Shown here one piece after another: positions 11,001 through 23,170 of a stretch of DNA of 64,000 nucleotides. A program made the translations under genes and the position numbers. Every line of letters starts with the position of its first letter. Position 1 is the first letter of the stretch. Below the pieces are notes generated by a model that worked only from the letters and a program-made list of their open reading frames with translations, was not told where the DNA came from and did no database searches. Source of the DNA: Pleodorina starrii (taxonomy: Eukaryota; Chlorophyta; Chlorophyceae; Chlamydomonadales; Volvocaceae); contig BRXU01000007.1 in assembly GCA_030267565.1 (NCBI GenBank), positions 3,782,001 to 3,846,000 on the forward strand, given 5' to 3'.

Positions 11001-13697
11001 TCCGTCGTACCTGCGGCGTCATGAGCTCCTCCGGCTTGTCCCAACTCGACTGCTTCGTCTTCGTGTTGTAGTAGTACTTGCGCCCGTCCCCCGCCGTGTG
11101 CTCCGTCCATTCCTTCGATGGTCCCCCGGCGGCGGCGGCGGCCGCGCTGGGTGTCGTCGCCGCCGCGGCGGCGGACCCGGCGCCTCCGGCAGCGCCAGCC
11201 GCCGGACCTCCGGCGCCTGCCGCCTGCGGCGGCGCCCCCGCCTGCTGCTGGTGGGGTTGCTGGTGCTGCTGCTGCTGGGCCGGTGCCTGCTGGTGCTGCT
11301 GCTGGCCTGCCGCCTGTTGCTGCTGCTGCTGCGGAGGTGGCTGCAGCTGGTGCTGCGGGTGGTGCGGGTGCGGGTGGCCAGGGAGGGCCATACCCGGCGG
11401 CGGCATGCCCGGGGGCGGCATGCCCGGCATGCCATGCATCCCGGGCGGCGGCATGCCCGGGGGAGGCATGCCGGGCGGGAAAGCTGCAGTGCGAAGGGAA
11501 AAGGGATGGCGAGGACGGCGGTGACGAAAAGTGGCGGGTGCGTACTTCAAAAACCCACGAGCGGGCGGGCGGTGCATCAGGCGGTGGATCAAGCGGGCAG
11601 GTGGATCGAACGCAGCCCGGGAAGCCCCCCCTACATAACGGATCTCATTGCTGGTTTCATTGCGCCTGCGCCTGCCAGTATGATGGCGCCCAACGCCGTC
11701 ATCACGCGCTCGCCGCATTCCGGCCAGCTCCCATACCGCAGGCACGGTGCGCTCGCTGTGCCCTACCTGTCATCGGTCGCGGGGGGTAGCCCGGCGGCGG
11801 ACCCATGCCGGGCTGCCAACCCGGCGGAGGCATCCCCAGCGGCGGCGGGGCGCCTGTGTGGAGTGAAGTCCAGAGGCCGGGGGGGAGGGGTTCAGTCATG
11901 GGCTCATGGTACGTGGATGGGGTTGGCGTGGCTGGGCCGAGGGCTCATGGGGCCGCATTACCAGCCCAACTTGCGGTAACCCAACTCGAAGCTGGGCAAG
12001 AGCGAAACCCCGGCCTCACTTCCCATACCCGATACTAGGAGCCTCGTGCTGGAAACCAACCCCAACCCCAACCCCGCACGCTGCAAGCGCTCCTTCCGCG
12101 CTTAGCGCGTCCTGTTCCCACGCAATGCGCGGCCGCACGCTGCGTCCCCATCATCGCCATCGGGCCGCTTCGTCCGCGCCCGCCAGCTCGGCTCACCTGG
12201 CGGCATGCCGTACGGTGGCGGCATCATGCCCGGTGGCGGTGGCATGTGACTGCCGGGCGGCGGGTAGCCCATTCCGGGCGGCGGCATCCCGTGGAACGGC
12301 CCCGGAGCACCCATGGGGCCGCCCGGAGGAGGCGCCCCAGGCGGCGGCCGCGCGCCCATCATGCCCGGCGGCGGGGCCCCCGGTGGCGGCGCGCCGTGAG
12401 GCGGCGCGCCAATCAGACCTGGCGGCGGAACGCCGCCGGGCGTTGGCAGCCCGCCAACCGCCTGCGGCCGCTGCCCCGGTGGTTGGCCTGCCGGCGGCGG
12501 GCCCGATCCCGCCGGTGGCTGCCCTAACGGCGGGTGCGAGTGTGCGGCGACGTGTCCTCCTCCCGGCGTCGTGGCCCCGGCCCCGGGCGGCCCGGCCCCC
12601 GGAGGTCCAGCACCTGGCGCCCCTGAGCCCAGCGGAGGCAGGTGAGTCAGGCCGCCGCCGCTGGGCCCAGCCGGCTGCAGTGATGCGCCAGCGGAGCCCT
12701 GCAAACGGACGTGTGGGAAAGGAGGGGACGACGGCGGCCGGCGGCGGCGGCTGTCGGACCATGACAAAAAATGCACAGCGGGGCCAGGAAGTCACATTCG
12801 GGGCACCGTGCGTTTAGCACTTGCTTGCGTTTCCTCGCTCTCGAGTTATCGAGTTACAATGGCGTGTGGGCCCCCGGGGTCGAGGGGCGGGGCAGGGCAG
12901 CGGAGGGCTGGACGAGCAGCGGCCAGCGGGACGACGTACCTGGTGGGGCAAAGATCCCGGCGGAGCGGCAAAGGCCGGAACGCCGGGTGCTGCCGGTCCG
13001 GACTGCGAGAGCGGAGACGAACAGATGGGGAACAGGCGGGACGGGGCAGGCGCGGGGGCAAGGAGAGGCGGGTTCGTGATAGCCGTCCAGCGGGACCAGC
13101 CGGCCTAGGCGACGTGGAGTGTGGATATGCGTGGAGGCCGCTAGGTGTTATACCAAAACACAGGTGGCCCCCAGGGGACACAGGGATACGGGGGCATGGG
13201 TGCTGCTGGCGGGCGGACGTGGGTTCCGTGACTGCAGGCCTGGGTTAGGGCGGGGGCTGGACGGGCTGTGATGACGCGCAGTGCAACGCGAGGTCAGGAG
13301 GTCGTGAGGAGGTCTCACCGAAGGCGCCGGACCCGGCGCAGGCGAAGGTGCTCCAGGCGCCGCTGGCGCCGCTCCTCCGCCTGCGGCCAGTTAAGGTAAG
13401 ATGCAGTTCCATTCAGCAAGCTATGCGTACTTGCAACACGGTTCCTGATCAGATGGCTCTATCAGTTACTGGGCATTGACAAAGCCAGCCTAAAGCTGCC
13501 GTTGAAGCTCCGACCAGGGAACCGCAAGCGGCCTAAATGAACGGGAACACCCCTAGCGTGGCGTCCCAAGCGTTGCCAGGTAAGGCAACCAATGTTTTGG
13601 AAGTCTTCGAACTCAGATAAAGCAGCTCTACTAGATCGATGACATCGCAAGCGCGGTGCGGGGCATGGTTCTGTCCCCGCCCACACTTACTAGTCAT
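5028..13697 (-). CDS. PRP40: pre-mRNA-processing factor 40 (WW-FF protein)
   Basis: PRP40 is a U1 snRNP-associated factor that bridges 5' and 3' splice sites. Exons in order: 13697-13691, 13380-13319, 13002-12940, 12698-12197, 11853-11767, 11483-11011, 10734-10312, 9770-9670, 9285-9132, 9020-9012, 8833-8693, 8569-8492, 8311-8240, 8034-7916, 7724-7613, 7137-7084, 6785-6631, 6240-6057, 5734-5517, 5226-5028. Phases agree throughout and predict about 1070 residues. Residues 1-360 are Pro/Gly/Met/Gln-rich. WW1 lies at about 363-398 and WW2 at about 406-434, each with the GRKYYYN core. FF repeats fill about 540-950, matching plant PRP40 in order (for example [14 protein letters not shown] and [14 protein letters not shown]). 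The tail is Lys/Arg/Asp-rich and ends [10 protein letters not shown]. The 7-nt first coding exon is the weakest part; the body is firm. One intron (donor 6630-6629) is GC-AG, and one exon is only 9 nt. Confidence 0.9.
9012..9020 (-). other. PRP40: 9-nt coding microexon of PRP40
   Basis: Only TGG ACG AAG (Trp-Thr-Lys) satisfies both frame and splice sites here. The preceding exon ends at 9132 in phase 0, the next begins at 8833 in phase 0, and the sole AG preceding an in-frame codon is at 9022-9021. A GTGACG donor follows. The joined sequence ELK-WTK-V matches the plant PRP40 FF2 region, which reads LKWSKA. See the finding. Confidence 0.75.
10754..10797. repeat. 13-bp tandem repeat in a PRP40 intron
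   Basis: Three copies of a unit reading CCGGGGTTCTCA lie between the WW1 and WW2 exons. No coding role. Confidence 0.7.
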
Positions 13698-14153
13698 CCA
13701 TGCTGGCAATGTGGCGGCTCTCCCGCGCCCTGACATGTTTCCAGTATTGTCACCAAGGCTCAACACGCCGCCTGTGGCGGGGCGTCGGCCACAAGCCTCC
13801 GCACTCGATGGATCCTGACGCTCAGGTTAAAGGGTAACGGCCTAAACTTCCCCTATTTGGTAGTATAGGTCAGTAGGCAGATACTTGCATGGATCTAGTG
13901 TCCTGCGTTTTCCGTTAGGCAATTTCCGCAGTAAACTTTTAGTGGGCCCGTCTGTTCCCGGGAGGTGTTGCCGAGCCCGCTCGGTAACCTGAATTAAGTA
14001 CAGCAAAGTCCCGAAAATATAATTGTTTGATTTCTGCAACGCCTGTGCTGGCAATTCCTTGCCCGTTGTCGTGCTTTTGCTCGAATTGCGTCTGCGCCCG
14101 TCCCGCGACCGCGAGTCCGGAACCACTTTCAGCCGTTAATTTTAGCCTCGAGT
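13698..14153. other. PRP40 upstream region
   Basis: This separates the PRP40 start from the EBP2 polyadenylation candidate. It must hold the PRP40 promoter and 5'UTR. No clear TATA box was seen. ORFs here on both strands have no recognisable product. Confidence 0.4.
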
Positions 14154-14158
14154 TTACA
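14154..14158 (-). terminator. candidate polyadenylation signal for EBP2
   Basis: TTACA on the plus strand (TGTAA on the minus strand) lies about 720 bp beyond the EBP2 stop at 14875. It is the first such motif found in that direction. Confidence 0.4.
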
Positions 14159-14874
14159 TGTCCTCGCAACAACAGGGAGAATACGGTCAAAGACCACCGC
14201 ACTTTGCTCAGGCATCACGCCTCACGGCGGCCCGTGGGTCCGGCTCGCGGTCAATCCAGTCAACCTGTCCGCAAAGCAGGTCGAACGCGCCCCCGCTCCG
14301 CATCCTGGTCGCAAAGCTGCATTCAAGAGCTTACCGACGGACGCCAGCGCCTTGGTTTCAAGGGCCCTACCCTGGCCCGAAGAGGCTGGACAAGCCTCGC
14401 CCTCTTCCCTCACCGCATACGACCGCACGGCCCACACGCCCGAAATTCGGGTCGTCAGGGAAGCGCACACGCACTGGAGACGCGGACAAGCCCACCCAGG
14501 CTCCGATATAAGTACAGTCCAATACACACAACCGACGGGCTCCTTTTGGCCCTCCGCCACCTCGGACTCACCTTGGCCCCACACACGGCATTTAGACCCC
14601 GCCGGTCACCGCGCCCCGTTCCGCGCCGTCATCGGCATCCTCCGCTCCCCAGCTCGACGGCCCGCCTCCAGGCCCCAAAACTGAGCCCCTTCCCCGTTCC
14701 CACCAGACGCCAGCAAAACGCCACCACTGTCCCTCCATCTTCCCACGCCCGCAAACACGATCCCTCACACCTCCGAGATACCGGTAGCCCATTTCTTTCT
14801 ACATCCCGCCGTCCCCAAGCCTTCCTTCACCCACCCCTCAGCCCGGTCCGTCACCATCTCCATCACCGTCGCCA

Positions 14875-17800
14875 TCACCGCCTGCCGCCCTTGCCGCCCT
14901 TCATCGCCTGCCGCCGCTGCTTGCCAGGCCGCTGCGGCTTGCCGCCCTTGCCGCCCTTGCCACCGCCGCCGCCGCCGGCCCCGGTCTTCTTCTGCACGCC
15001 GCCGCCCTTGCGCGGCCCAAAGTGCTCCTTGAAGCGGCCGGGCTTGTAGTCGTCCATGTTGGCAGCCGAATAGGCGTCGTTCTGCTTTTTCAGCGCCTTG
15101 CGCCCGCCGAAGCCTGCAGAGGAGAACGCGCAGGAAGCCGGGGCACGGGACACGGGCCGAACGGCGGGGCAGGGCAGGGCAGGCCGCGGGAGGTCAAGCA
15201 CAAACACCGCGAAGCGTCCGCGCCGGGCTGTGGCGCGGCTGGCGCGGAGGGGGCGGGGCAGGCGCGCGCGAAAACGCTGTGTTCCTTGTTACGGTAAGCA
15301 ACAGCGAGTTGGAGGGCAAGGGAGCGAACTCGCATACTGAACAACCTCGTCTTTACGCGACCGAGCAGTCAGCCACACGAGTGCGTCATGCGCCCGCCAC
15401 CCTATCCAGCTGCCCGGTGCAGCCCCCAAGGGCAGCGCAACGCCCTCTGAAGGTCCGTCCGCTGAAGGCTCGCACCCGCCTCGCGATCCCGAGGGGCCTC
15501 CTGGGCCATTTTGCCTCCTTCGCTTCACCCCCCGCCCTCCAGCAACTCCCGACTCACCGAACTTGGCGTCCTTCATTTGGCGCTTCTTGTTGGGCGCCTT
15601 GGTGTCTGCAGGCCGGGCACACGGGCAGCGCAGCAAGAGGAGGGGATCAAAGAGAAACTCCGGACTGGAAAGCTTGTGGGATTGGCAGAGAGGGGCAGCA
15701 TTGGCACGCGGCCTCGGCAGCAAACCCAGGAAGGAAGGAAGGAAGGGGGCTTCCACCGCACGGTACCAACCCCTGGCCAACCGCTACACAGCGCAGGCAG
15801 GCAACCACGCACTCCAACCCATCCCCAGCCCAGCCCAGCCCAGCCCGAAACCTCCCAGTCACACACCCAAGGCCGCCTACCCATACTTAGGTAATATCCC
15901 AGGTAACTGCGTTGCGTTCCCTCGCCCCGGGCCGTTCTAATTACCCATCCACCCATCCGGCCCCTCGCATTCCGACGCACTCCAGAACCCCTCCCTTGAC
16001 CCGCCCATGCACCCTGCACTGCACCGGGCCGGGCGTGCATGCCCCGCCACACCCTAACCCCGTCCATCCCCAGCTTCAACCCCTCTCCAGGCCGCCGCGG
16101 CTCTCCCACCGCCACGGGGTGCCAAACCCACCACCACCACCACCACCCACACATCAGTGACACCACCACGACACGCGGTCGGCACACTGTCGTACTTTTG
16201 GGTCCCCGCTGTCCCAGCTGCTTCAGGTTGAGCGGCCGCTTCTGCTCCAGTTCCGCCAGCTGCTCATCCATGTCCAGCTCGCCCTCGAAACCCTGTACAG
16301 TGTACGGCAGCGTGTACGGTAAAGCGGGCGGGAAGCGGCGGGGGCGGCGGGGGTCGGTGGATGGCACCGGCGTCATCCTTGCGGCGCTCCACTCCTCGCT
16401 CGATGCTCAAGACCCACCATTCATCGTCATTCGCACGTCACCTCCCACTGCCAGCTCCCACTGCTCCCCTCGCTCCGCCGCTCTTGTCCACCGTTCTCAC
16501 CAAAGCTCCCGAAGGCCCCCAGTCCGCTTCTTCACACCGTCCTGCCACCCTAAGGTTCCTGCCCCGAACCCTGCCCTGCTCGTCCCTGCACTCGTGTTCC
16601 GGCGCCTCCACATATGCGCCCGTTTCCTGGCTGTGCCACTCCCCTCCCCTCCCCCTTGAGCTGCTAGCCGCTTGGGCCAAATACAAAACCCCGCCCGTTG
16701 CCCCACTTGAGCAGATCTCGACCCTTTTGTTGTCCCCGAGAGCAGAGACAACAAAGGCCCCACCGGCCGCTGTGAGTTGCTCTCACCGACTTCTCGCGCT
16801 GCTTGCGCAGTTTGGAGATCTCCGTGATCTGGCGCTTCTTGTCCGCGTTGCGCTCCTTCTGCTTGGCCAGCTGCACCTGCTTGCCGTACTGCTTGGCCTC
16901 GCGCTGCTTGCGCCGCTCCTCCGCCGCCTCGATCTGCTTCTGCTCAAACATCAGCTGCTCCTTGACCTGCGCGCGTGGTCATTTCGTTTCCATCTCACTT
17001 CCATCTCATTTCATCTCACTTTCGCCGAGCGAGGACGGACGGTTATGCCGAGAGACATGCGGGCAGACAGAGGCCGGGCTGTGATCTGTGAGGCTACAGG
17101 AGCGCCAAAAGGCGCCTGGCTACGCCCTTTCCCCCGTGGAAGATGGACCCCTCAGCCTCTCCCGGGCCATCCTGTGGAGAACACCAACCCGGCAAACCCA
17201 GCCCCCGAGGAGGGGCGGAACTAACCCTGGCCACCAATACACACCCCCCTGTGCGCCTCCGGGCCCCCTCCCCTGCGGCGTATTCTGTTTGGTAAGTAAT
17301 GCTGGGCCCCGTTCGCCAGCGTCGTCTCCGTATCAACGTTGCGGTTTCATACTAGGTATCTAGGTCCTCCTGCGGATGGCGCAAGCCAGGCGGGGTTGAC
17401 GCGGCATACCTTGGCCATGTGCTCGTCGGATTTAACCATCTCGGCGTAGTAGTCTAGGGGTCGCAACCACGGCGCGCCCGCTTCCTCGAAACGCCGGATT
17501 GCGTGCTGCGCCGCTGAGAGCGCCTGGTTGTAGAACGCTAACTCGCGCGCCAGATCGTCCTCCACGTTCTCCACGACGGTGGGCTGCTCCGTCGTCACCG
17601 CAAGCGTCTCGTCCCAATCCACCTCGCTCGTCCAGCCAATGTCCTCCAGCTTCTCGTGCATCGCGTCGACGTTGTAGATCGCCTGGCGTGTGGGGCGGCC
17701 GGAGGTCCCCGGCTCGCCGTCGGCGTCGTCGGCGTCGCCGGCGTCGTCGTCGCTGTCCAAAACGTCCTGAGGTTAGGGGCAGTGACGGGAGGCTCCGTCG

Positions 17801-18089
17801 AGATGCTTTGGGAGGGGAACTTCTGACGGCCGATGGCCGACAGCAGTGAGAGGTCCAATCGCGGCCGTGGCGACGGTGGATGGGCACCGCGCGCCGGGAA
17901 CCTCACGGCACCGCGCATGGGTCACGGCGGCCGGCGGCGGCTCCGGAAAAGGCGCCCAATCCAGTCCAACCAGGCATCAGGTCTGAGCGTCGGCTCAGAT
18001 GAGGCTCAGAAAACCTAACGCTAGGTGCGCACCTCGTCGAACTCATCCTCCTCTTCCGACTCCTCGACCTTCCGCCGTTTGTTTCCCAT
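14875..18089 (-). CDS. EBP2: rRNA-processing protein EBP2
   Basis: EBP2 is a nucleolar factor needed for 27S pre-rRNA processing and 60S subunit assembly. Six exons: 18089-18033, 17766-17410, 16966-16787, 16292-16196, 15605-15558, 15113-14875, with consistent phases and a 325-residue product. The start MGNKRRKVEESEEEDEFDE is a basic then acidic nuclear leader. Exon 2 carries the family core (DDLARELAFYNQAL, then DYYAEMVKSDEHMAK). Exon 3 continues with AEERRKQREAKQYGKQVQ, and exons 5-6 join to KRQMKDAKFGFGGRKAL, the EBP2 signature. The C terminus is a Gly/Lys-rich tail typical of nucleolar proteins. It is divergent from EMC4 across 365 bp. No break is seen and the length is normal for the family. 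Confidence 0.93.
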
Positions 18090-18454
18090 TGTATTCCGGT
18101 TGCGCTCTAAGTACTAATTACGCAAGCCGTATCCGTGTATGAATTGAAGAGGCCGATTCTCGCTACAAAGACGCAGCCGTCACCACGGAATCCTTCTTCT
18201 GAAAGCGCTGCAATGCCACAGTCAACACAAACCGTTTTATATGATAAACTTAGTCTCTGCAGTGAAGTTCCCGGCGAGAACAGAAAAACCCAAAGCACAC
18301 TGCCGTACGGCCTAACCGCTATCAACGCAGTTCATTCAGCAGCTACGCAGCTTGTTTCGAAGTCCTCGTTACTTTCAGTCCTGTGATATTATTAGGCAGC
18401 GGCCTGCAAGGACGAATTCCTGCTTGTTTGAGCGGCAAGCCATTTAAGTCTGAA
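18090..18454. promoter_or_regulatory. divergent promoter region between EBP2 and EMC4
   Basis: Only 365 bp separate the two start codons, so both promoters and 5'UTRs must lie here. The segment is more AT-rich than the flanking exons and contains no long ORF in a trusted frame. No canonical TATA box was identified. Confidence 0.6.
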
Positions 18455-20067
18455 ATGGCTGACTTGAAGAGCTGGCGACTTGACTTTGAGGCATTGATAC
18501 CAGATAAGAAGCTCCAAATAGATCCACCGGGATATGACTTCTCAATGGCGAAGGACCCGGTGAGGATTTGTGCGCTCACTGCGGAAGATGGATTCCCTCT
18601 CCTAACCACGTAGCCTGGCACAGGTTGGAATGATCAGCTCAAGCAAACCCCGGGACCGGAATACGCTGGCGCGCAAACAGCAGGTTAGCACTTGTGGGTA
18701 GAGAGAGGGTGGGGGGCGTTGAGGCTGCCATTAGTCCTTGAACCCTTTCCCGATGGTGGCCACCCTGGGATGAAGGGAACCCGTCCGCGGGGCAAAGCCA
18801 GGCCTTCTTCAGGGTCCGGGTCTGTGCCGTAGGCCCAGTCGGGTTTCACATCTAGCGGCAGCGGGCCCCCAAGCCCGTTGACACCCAGCTCAAGGGTTTT
18901 GATGGACAGGAGTATACATGCAGGAAGTTGGGGCTATGCGCCATGGGTAAACATACGAAGAAGCGTGTTACGACGCTTACGGGTGCTTGCGGCGCGGTCA
19001 GGTGCTGGCATCAGGTCCGGTCGGCACTGGCCCTGGGCGGTCGAGCGGAGCTTGCACCTAAGCAGGCACGCTGAACTGGCGAATGGATTCTTGCGTCCCG
19101 CCGCGCTATGACGGGGACAGGGCGTCCTTGTCCCCGGCGTGGCTGGATACTGGCTACTCGGGCACCTTTCACGGCACCACCCGCCAGCGTCAAAGCACTT
19201 GGAGCTACGCTGGGCCACAGGCGTTTCCTTTGCCGCACATCGGCCGGCATGGCTGCAACTCCCTCCGGTGTCGCTCTAGACACTCCACCAAAATCCTCCG
19301 AGTGTCACGGCCCGTTGGATGCCGTGACAAGGCCCTGCCCTGCCGGCCCTTCTTTGTGTACCCTCTTGCAGGCCCTCTTCGCCAAAGCGACAGCGCCGCT
19401 GAAGCAGGTCGGCATGATGTGCTTCATGGCCTGGATGTTCGGCAACTCGATTCAGATCTTCAGCATATTCATGACGTTTAACCTCATTTCGGCACCCGTC
19501 TCGGCGATCATGAGCTCCGGCGAAGGTGCGTATGGCGCCGCGTCTCTGGGAGGATGCCGTACACGGCCTTGGCGTGATGCAACGCTGGAGCGGGGGAGGG
19601 GCTGTGGGCCGCCGTGGCGGCTTTGGCGTAAAACACCAGCCCACGCTTGCGGCAGCTGTATGCGGGCTGGCAGGCGGACAGGGGCGGCACAGTTAGGACC
19701 CAGCCTGACGACTGATACGTATTGGTGCGAACACGGAGTTCGCATGCGTAATGCACGAAGCCTTCCTCTGACGATGCCCATGTCAACTATGATTTTGCCA
19801 GGGTTGGATAGCCAGAAAGTAATCCCATGCACCGCGTGCGATGGCCCCCTGCGCATGAAAATTTGCGCAGTGTTCCCGCGCGACGAGGAGTGGAAGCAGC
19901 TGGACGTGCTGACGCCGCGGTTGCTGTACTGCCTGGTGCACGCGGGGCAGCTCGTATTCGGACTGTACAAGCTCAGCGCCATGCGGCTGCTGCCCAGCGC
20001 CTCGTCGGACTTCATCTCTACGATGCCCGTGCCGCCGGTACTAGAGCACGCGTACCCGGCATTGTAA
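18455..20067 (+). CDS. EMC4: ER membrane protein complex subunit 4
   Basis: EMC4 is a small membrane subunit of the EMC insertase, which places transmembrane proteins into the ER membrane. Four exons, 18455-18559, 18624-18683, 19372-19525 and 19871-20067, join in frame to 171 residues, the usual size. Exon 1 gives WRLDF and DPPGYDF, matching the cytosolic N terminus. Exon 3 begins in the conserved APLKQ segment and continues into a hydrophobic stretch (MCFMAWMFGNSIQIFSIFM), the family's most recognisable region. Exon 4 supplies the second hydrophobic helix (LLYCLVHAGQLVFGLYKL) and the LLPS segment near the C terminus. The stop codon overlaps a TGTAA motif (20063-20067). The gene is convergent with CFAP20. 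Confidence 0.9.
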
Positions 20068-21599
20068 TTGACGCAATGCGGGCAGGCCGCACGCCATACA
20101 TACCCGGCGCTGTGGCGACGCAGTTATGATAATGTTCTGGCGTCGGGGCAACGTAAGGAAGACAGTCCTCGCAAGAGTGGTTGGGTCACGGTTGGGATAG
20201 CATTTGGGGAGGGAGCAGGGAGGGCCAGCCGACTTGTTGTGGTTGGTACAGTGGGCTCCTGACTTCAGAAGCGTAGAGCCAACGGGTCAGCTGGCCGTGT
20301 ACTGTTGCGAAAGCGACTCATGTAGCCAGTTAAGGATGCCCCCACAATCGCGGTGTTTTGCTGTGTATGGCTTGGCCCGTCTCTTTCGGCGGTGATGGTG
20401 TAGGTGCGCTGTTTGCGGTTCGAGAAGTAAGAACGCTGATAACGCTGGTTGGACAGACAGTGGCTTGATGGCCAGTGGCGGTGGGGACAGTGACAGTGGT
20501 GCTGGCGCGTGTATCCGACTTCACACCGTGAATGCGGTACATGGCCATGTTGCAAGATGCAAACCAAGCTTACACATGTCCTGCGCGACTTGGCCTATGC
20601 ATCGTACATCTTCCAAGTACTCAGACAGGCATTCGCAACGAGCGAGGCGGCAATCACCCTATCAGCGATATTTACATTCCGCAGCGCCTCCCAATGTCTG
20701 GAGCAACAAAGGGGCAAGTGCGTGCGCATTCAGCGCCCGCCTTGGAGCGCCCCCTTTGCGCAGCACAGCCTGCCCTTAGAAACGCTGCGCAAGCCCACAG
20801 CCGCGTAGCCATTTGTTGGATATTGAGGTCGCACTGCTGCAAACCCTCAAATGAAGTGTGCATATTCGGCCAACATATGTCGGCCCTGTTAGTCAACAGC
20901 TGCGCGTGTCGTCGTCAAGGGCCCCGGCCAAAATCCGCGGTCGCCCATCGCCGCCTCGTCCGTCGACACGTTGTGTCAAGCGTCAGTCATGTCAGTTCAT
21001 GCTGTCATATCCTGTCATCAATTCGAAAACACACGCTTCACTTGCCATGTAGTCTAACTCCCACCCGCCGTCAGCCCAAACTAGCGTAACGCGCCAACGC
21101 CGCCGCCGCCGTAGTAGTAGTTCTGCCCAGCCTCCCCTTCTCCCCCCCCCCCGTCATATGCGTCCGGCCGCATGTGCGGGCCATCCCCGACGCATCCCAG
21201 AGACGCACGTACACGCACACATGAGCACACACGCACGAAAAGAGCATAGCGCTGAAGTACACAGGGACATGTCCGCTAGGGCGCAGCCACGGCCTCCGTT
21301 GCTGGGCTGGCCGCCTGCCAGGACACCAGTACTTATGAACACGCGCTCATGCTACGCCAGTCAGGGCCCCCCGTCGCGTCCAAGCGTGCTCCCGCCGCTC
21401 ACGATTTCTGAATCTGCGAGTTCAGGGAACAGGGGGGCGCGGGACAGGGTTAGAAGAGGGTTCGTTTGCTGGGCATGGGATGCTTGCCCCTTCGCTGCCC
21501 TATCGGACCTATGCTCCCGTATTAGTCGCCAGCCCCAAGTGCCATGTGCGACATCAGCTGCCCAGCGCCAAGGCCGACGGCGCAAGCGGCACTGGCCGT
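20068..21599. other. intergenic region between convergent EMC4 and CFAP20
   Basis: This should contain the EMC4 3'UTR. ORFs of 60-185 codons are open on both strands, including one in the 20509-20808 frame, but none has a recognisable domain or convincing splice structure. Confidence 0.45.
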
Positions 21600-21604
21600 T
21601 TACA
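21600..21604 (-). terminator. candidate polyadenylation signal for CFAP20
   Basis: TTACA on the plus strand, TGTAA in the transcript sense, lies 180 bp beyond the CFAP20 stop. The position is as expected for an algal polyadenylation signal. Confidence 0.55.
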
Positions 21605-21783
21605 TTTGCCCTGCTATATTTGCATACAGCGAAGGTGCAAACTGGGCCCCTGCCCTGACTAACGCCGCATTGGTTGGCACATACACGTGCGTGATGCTCA
21701 ACAAGCAGACACGATGCGAACCGAAAGCTGAACTACAGCTACCGTCCGCGCCACCCATATGTGCTGCAAGGTCCTGGGCCCTC

Positions 21784-22923
21784 CTATGCACGCTGGGCGC
21801 TACGGCATGTGCTCACCGGTAGGAAGAGCTTGAACCTGGAGTCGTCGGGTAGCGGCAGCACGGGTGAGGGGGCAGGGTGGGAGGAGGGGCAAACCCAGTT
21901 AGAATTATCAACGCAAGCCGGCAAGCAGACCCCCTTGTGGGTCCTCCCCAAGCACGAAAGCAGTAACTCACTCTGCCGGGAGCTCCTCTTCGGAGTACAG
22001 GCGGTCGGAGAAATAGATGCGCCGGATGCGGCAGTTCGCGTGAACCTGTACTCGAAGCGTCTCGATGTAGTTCGTGCCATAAGCACGACGCGTGAAGTCC
22101 TGTACGCATACAAGACGCTCTCAGTTGTATGTGGGCGCTATGCTCGCCGGCATGTGCTGGCAATGCCGGGTCCGGCGGACGGCTTACCGAGAGGTTGAAC
22201 TGGATCTGGTTCCACCCGCTGTCAAGCCGCATGGGCATGGTGCAGATGAATGGCTTCACGCGCGTCGTTGACTGCGAAGAAAATAACATGGAGGCAATTT
22301 ACGAAGGGACGCGGGTGCAAGGCCACGTCGGCGAACAAGTTGGCAACGTCCAATACCATGCCTAGTTGAGCAAATTTCGTTTGGATGTGAGCTTATGCAC
22401 AGTCCCAGCGGCGCACCTGGTAGTTCGAGGCGCGGAAGCGTCTCCGCACGTTCTTGTCGTCCAGCACTTGGACCTCAAAGCTGCAGGAGGACAAGCTGAT
22501 GTCAGAAAGGTTCACAAATGAGCGAAATAGAGTAAGGCGAGGCTTGCCTGAAGTATTTGTTGAGGTTCTTGATAATAAGGACCAGGAACGGCAGCTTGAT
22601 ACCCAACGTCTTGTTGGGATCTGCTGGGCAGGTGATGTATGTTGTTGACACGTTCTGCCCCATTATCTCCAGAACGGAAGACTGGATGTCCGTGTCTGTG
22701 ATGCGCTTGATGTGGCCATTGCTAACTGCAGGCGGACAATAAGCAGTCAGCATCCTCCATTACAGCTCCATCGTTGCCAGTCCTCCGGGCTGATGCGGCT
22801 ACGGGCCGCGCGCCTGGCCGCCTGTGCACATGCCGCACCTTGCTTGTCCCATATCTCTAGAGGCTTAGAGCCGATGCTATAAAGCACCGAAAGGAAGCCG
22901 GATTGAAAAGCGTTCTTGAACAT
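21784..22923 (-). CDS. CFAP20: cilia- and flagella-associated protein 20 (BUG22)
   Basis: CFAP20 is an inner-junction protein that links the A and B tubules of ciliary doublets. Six exons: 22923-22839, 22725-22548, 22480-22417, 22271-22188, 22099-21972, 21835-21784, giving 196 residues against about 193 in animals. Similarity to the family is near-continuous: it starts [20 protein letters not shown], then [79 protein letters not shown] and [20 protein letters not shown]. The short tail after FLPV is lineage-specific and could instead be an unspliced end. Intron 2 has a GC donor (22547-22546, CAG|GCAAGC) and is required for frame and family match. The presence of the gene implies a ciliated alga. 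Confidence 0.96.
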
Positions 22924-23165
22924 TGTTGGACCCTGAGCTCTAAGATAAGGGCCTCCTTGGGCAAACTCTACACAAACATGACGCGCGGTCCTCTTTGCTG
23001 TGTGCGATAAAGTTAACGCTTTCAAGGGTTGGCGTATTAATTGCAGCAAGTATTGCGGCAGGGATTTGGAACAATGCGAGTGCGAGTTCAAGCGCAGGAC
23101 CAAGGACCCAAGTCCTCGCGTACGGCTCTAAGTCGTACGGCGCCCCATGTCGTAAGCTTCGAAGT
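22924..23165. promoter_or_regulatory. CFAP20 upstream region
   Basis: About 240 bp lie between the CFAP20 start and the polyadenylation candidate of the next minus-strand gene, so the CFAP20 promoter must be within or overlap it. No specific ciliary-gene promoter motif was identified. Confidence 0.4.
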
Positions 23166-23170
23166 TTACA
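23166..23170 (-). terminator. candidate polyadenylation signal for the RH58-like helicase
   Basis: TTACA on the plus strand (TGTAA in the sense direction) lies about 500 bp beyond the stop at 23671 and upstream of CFAP20. Confidence 0.45.
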
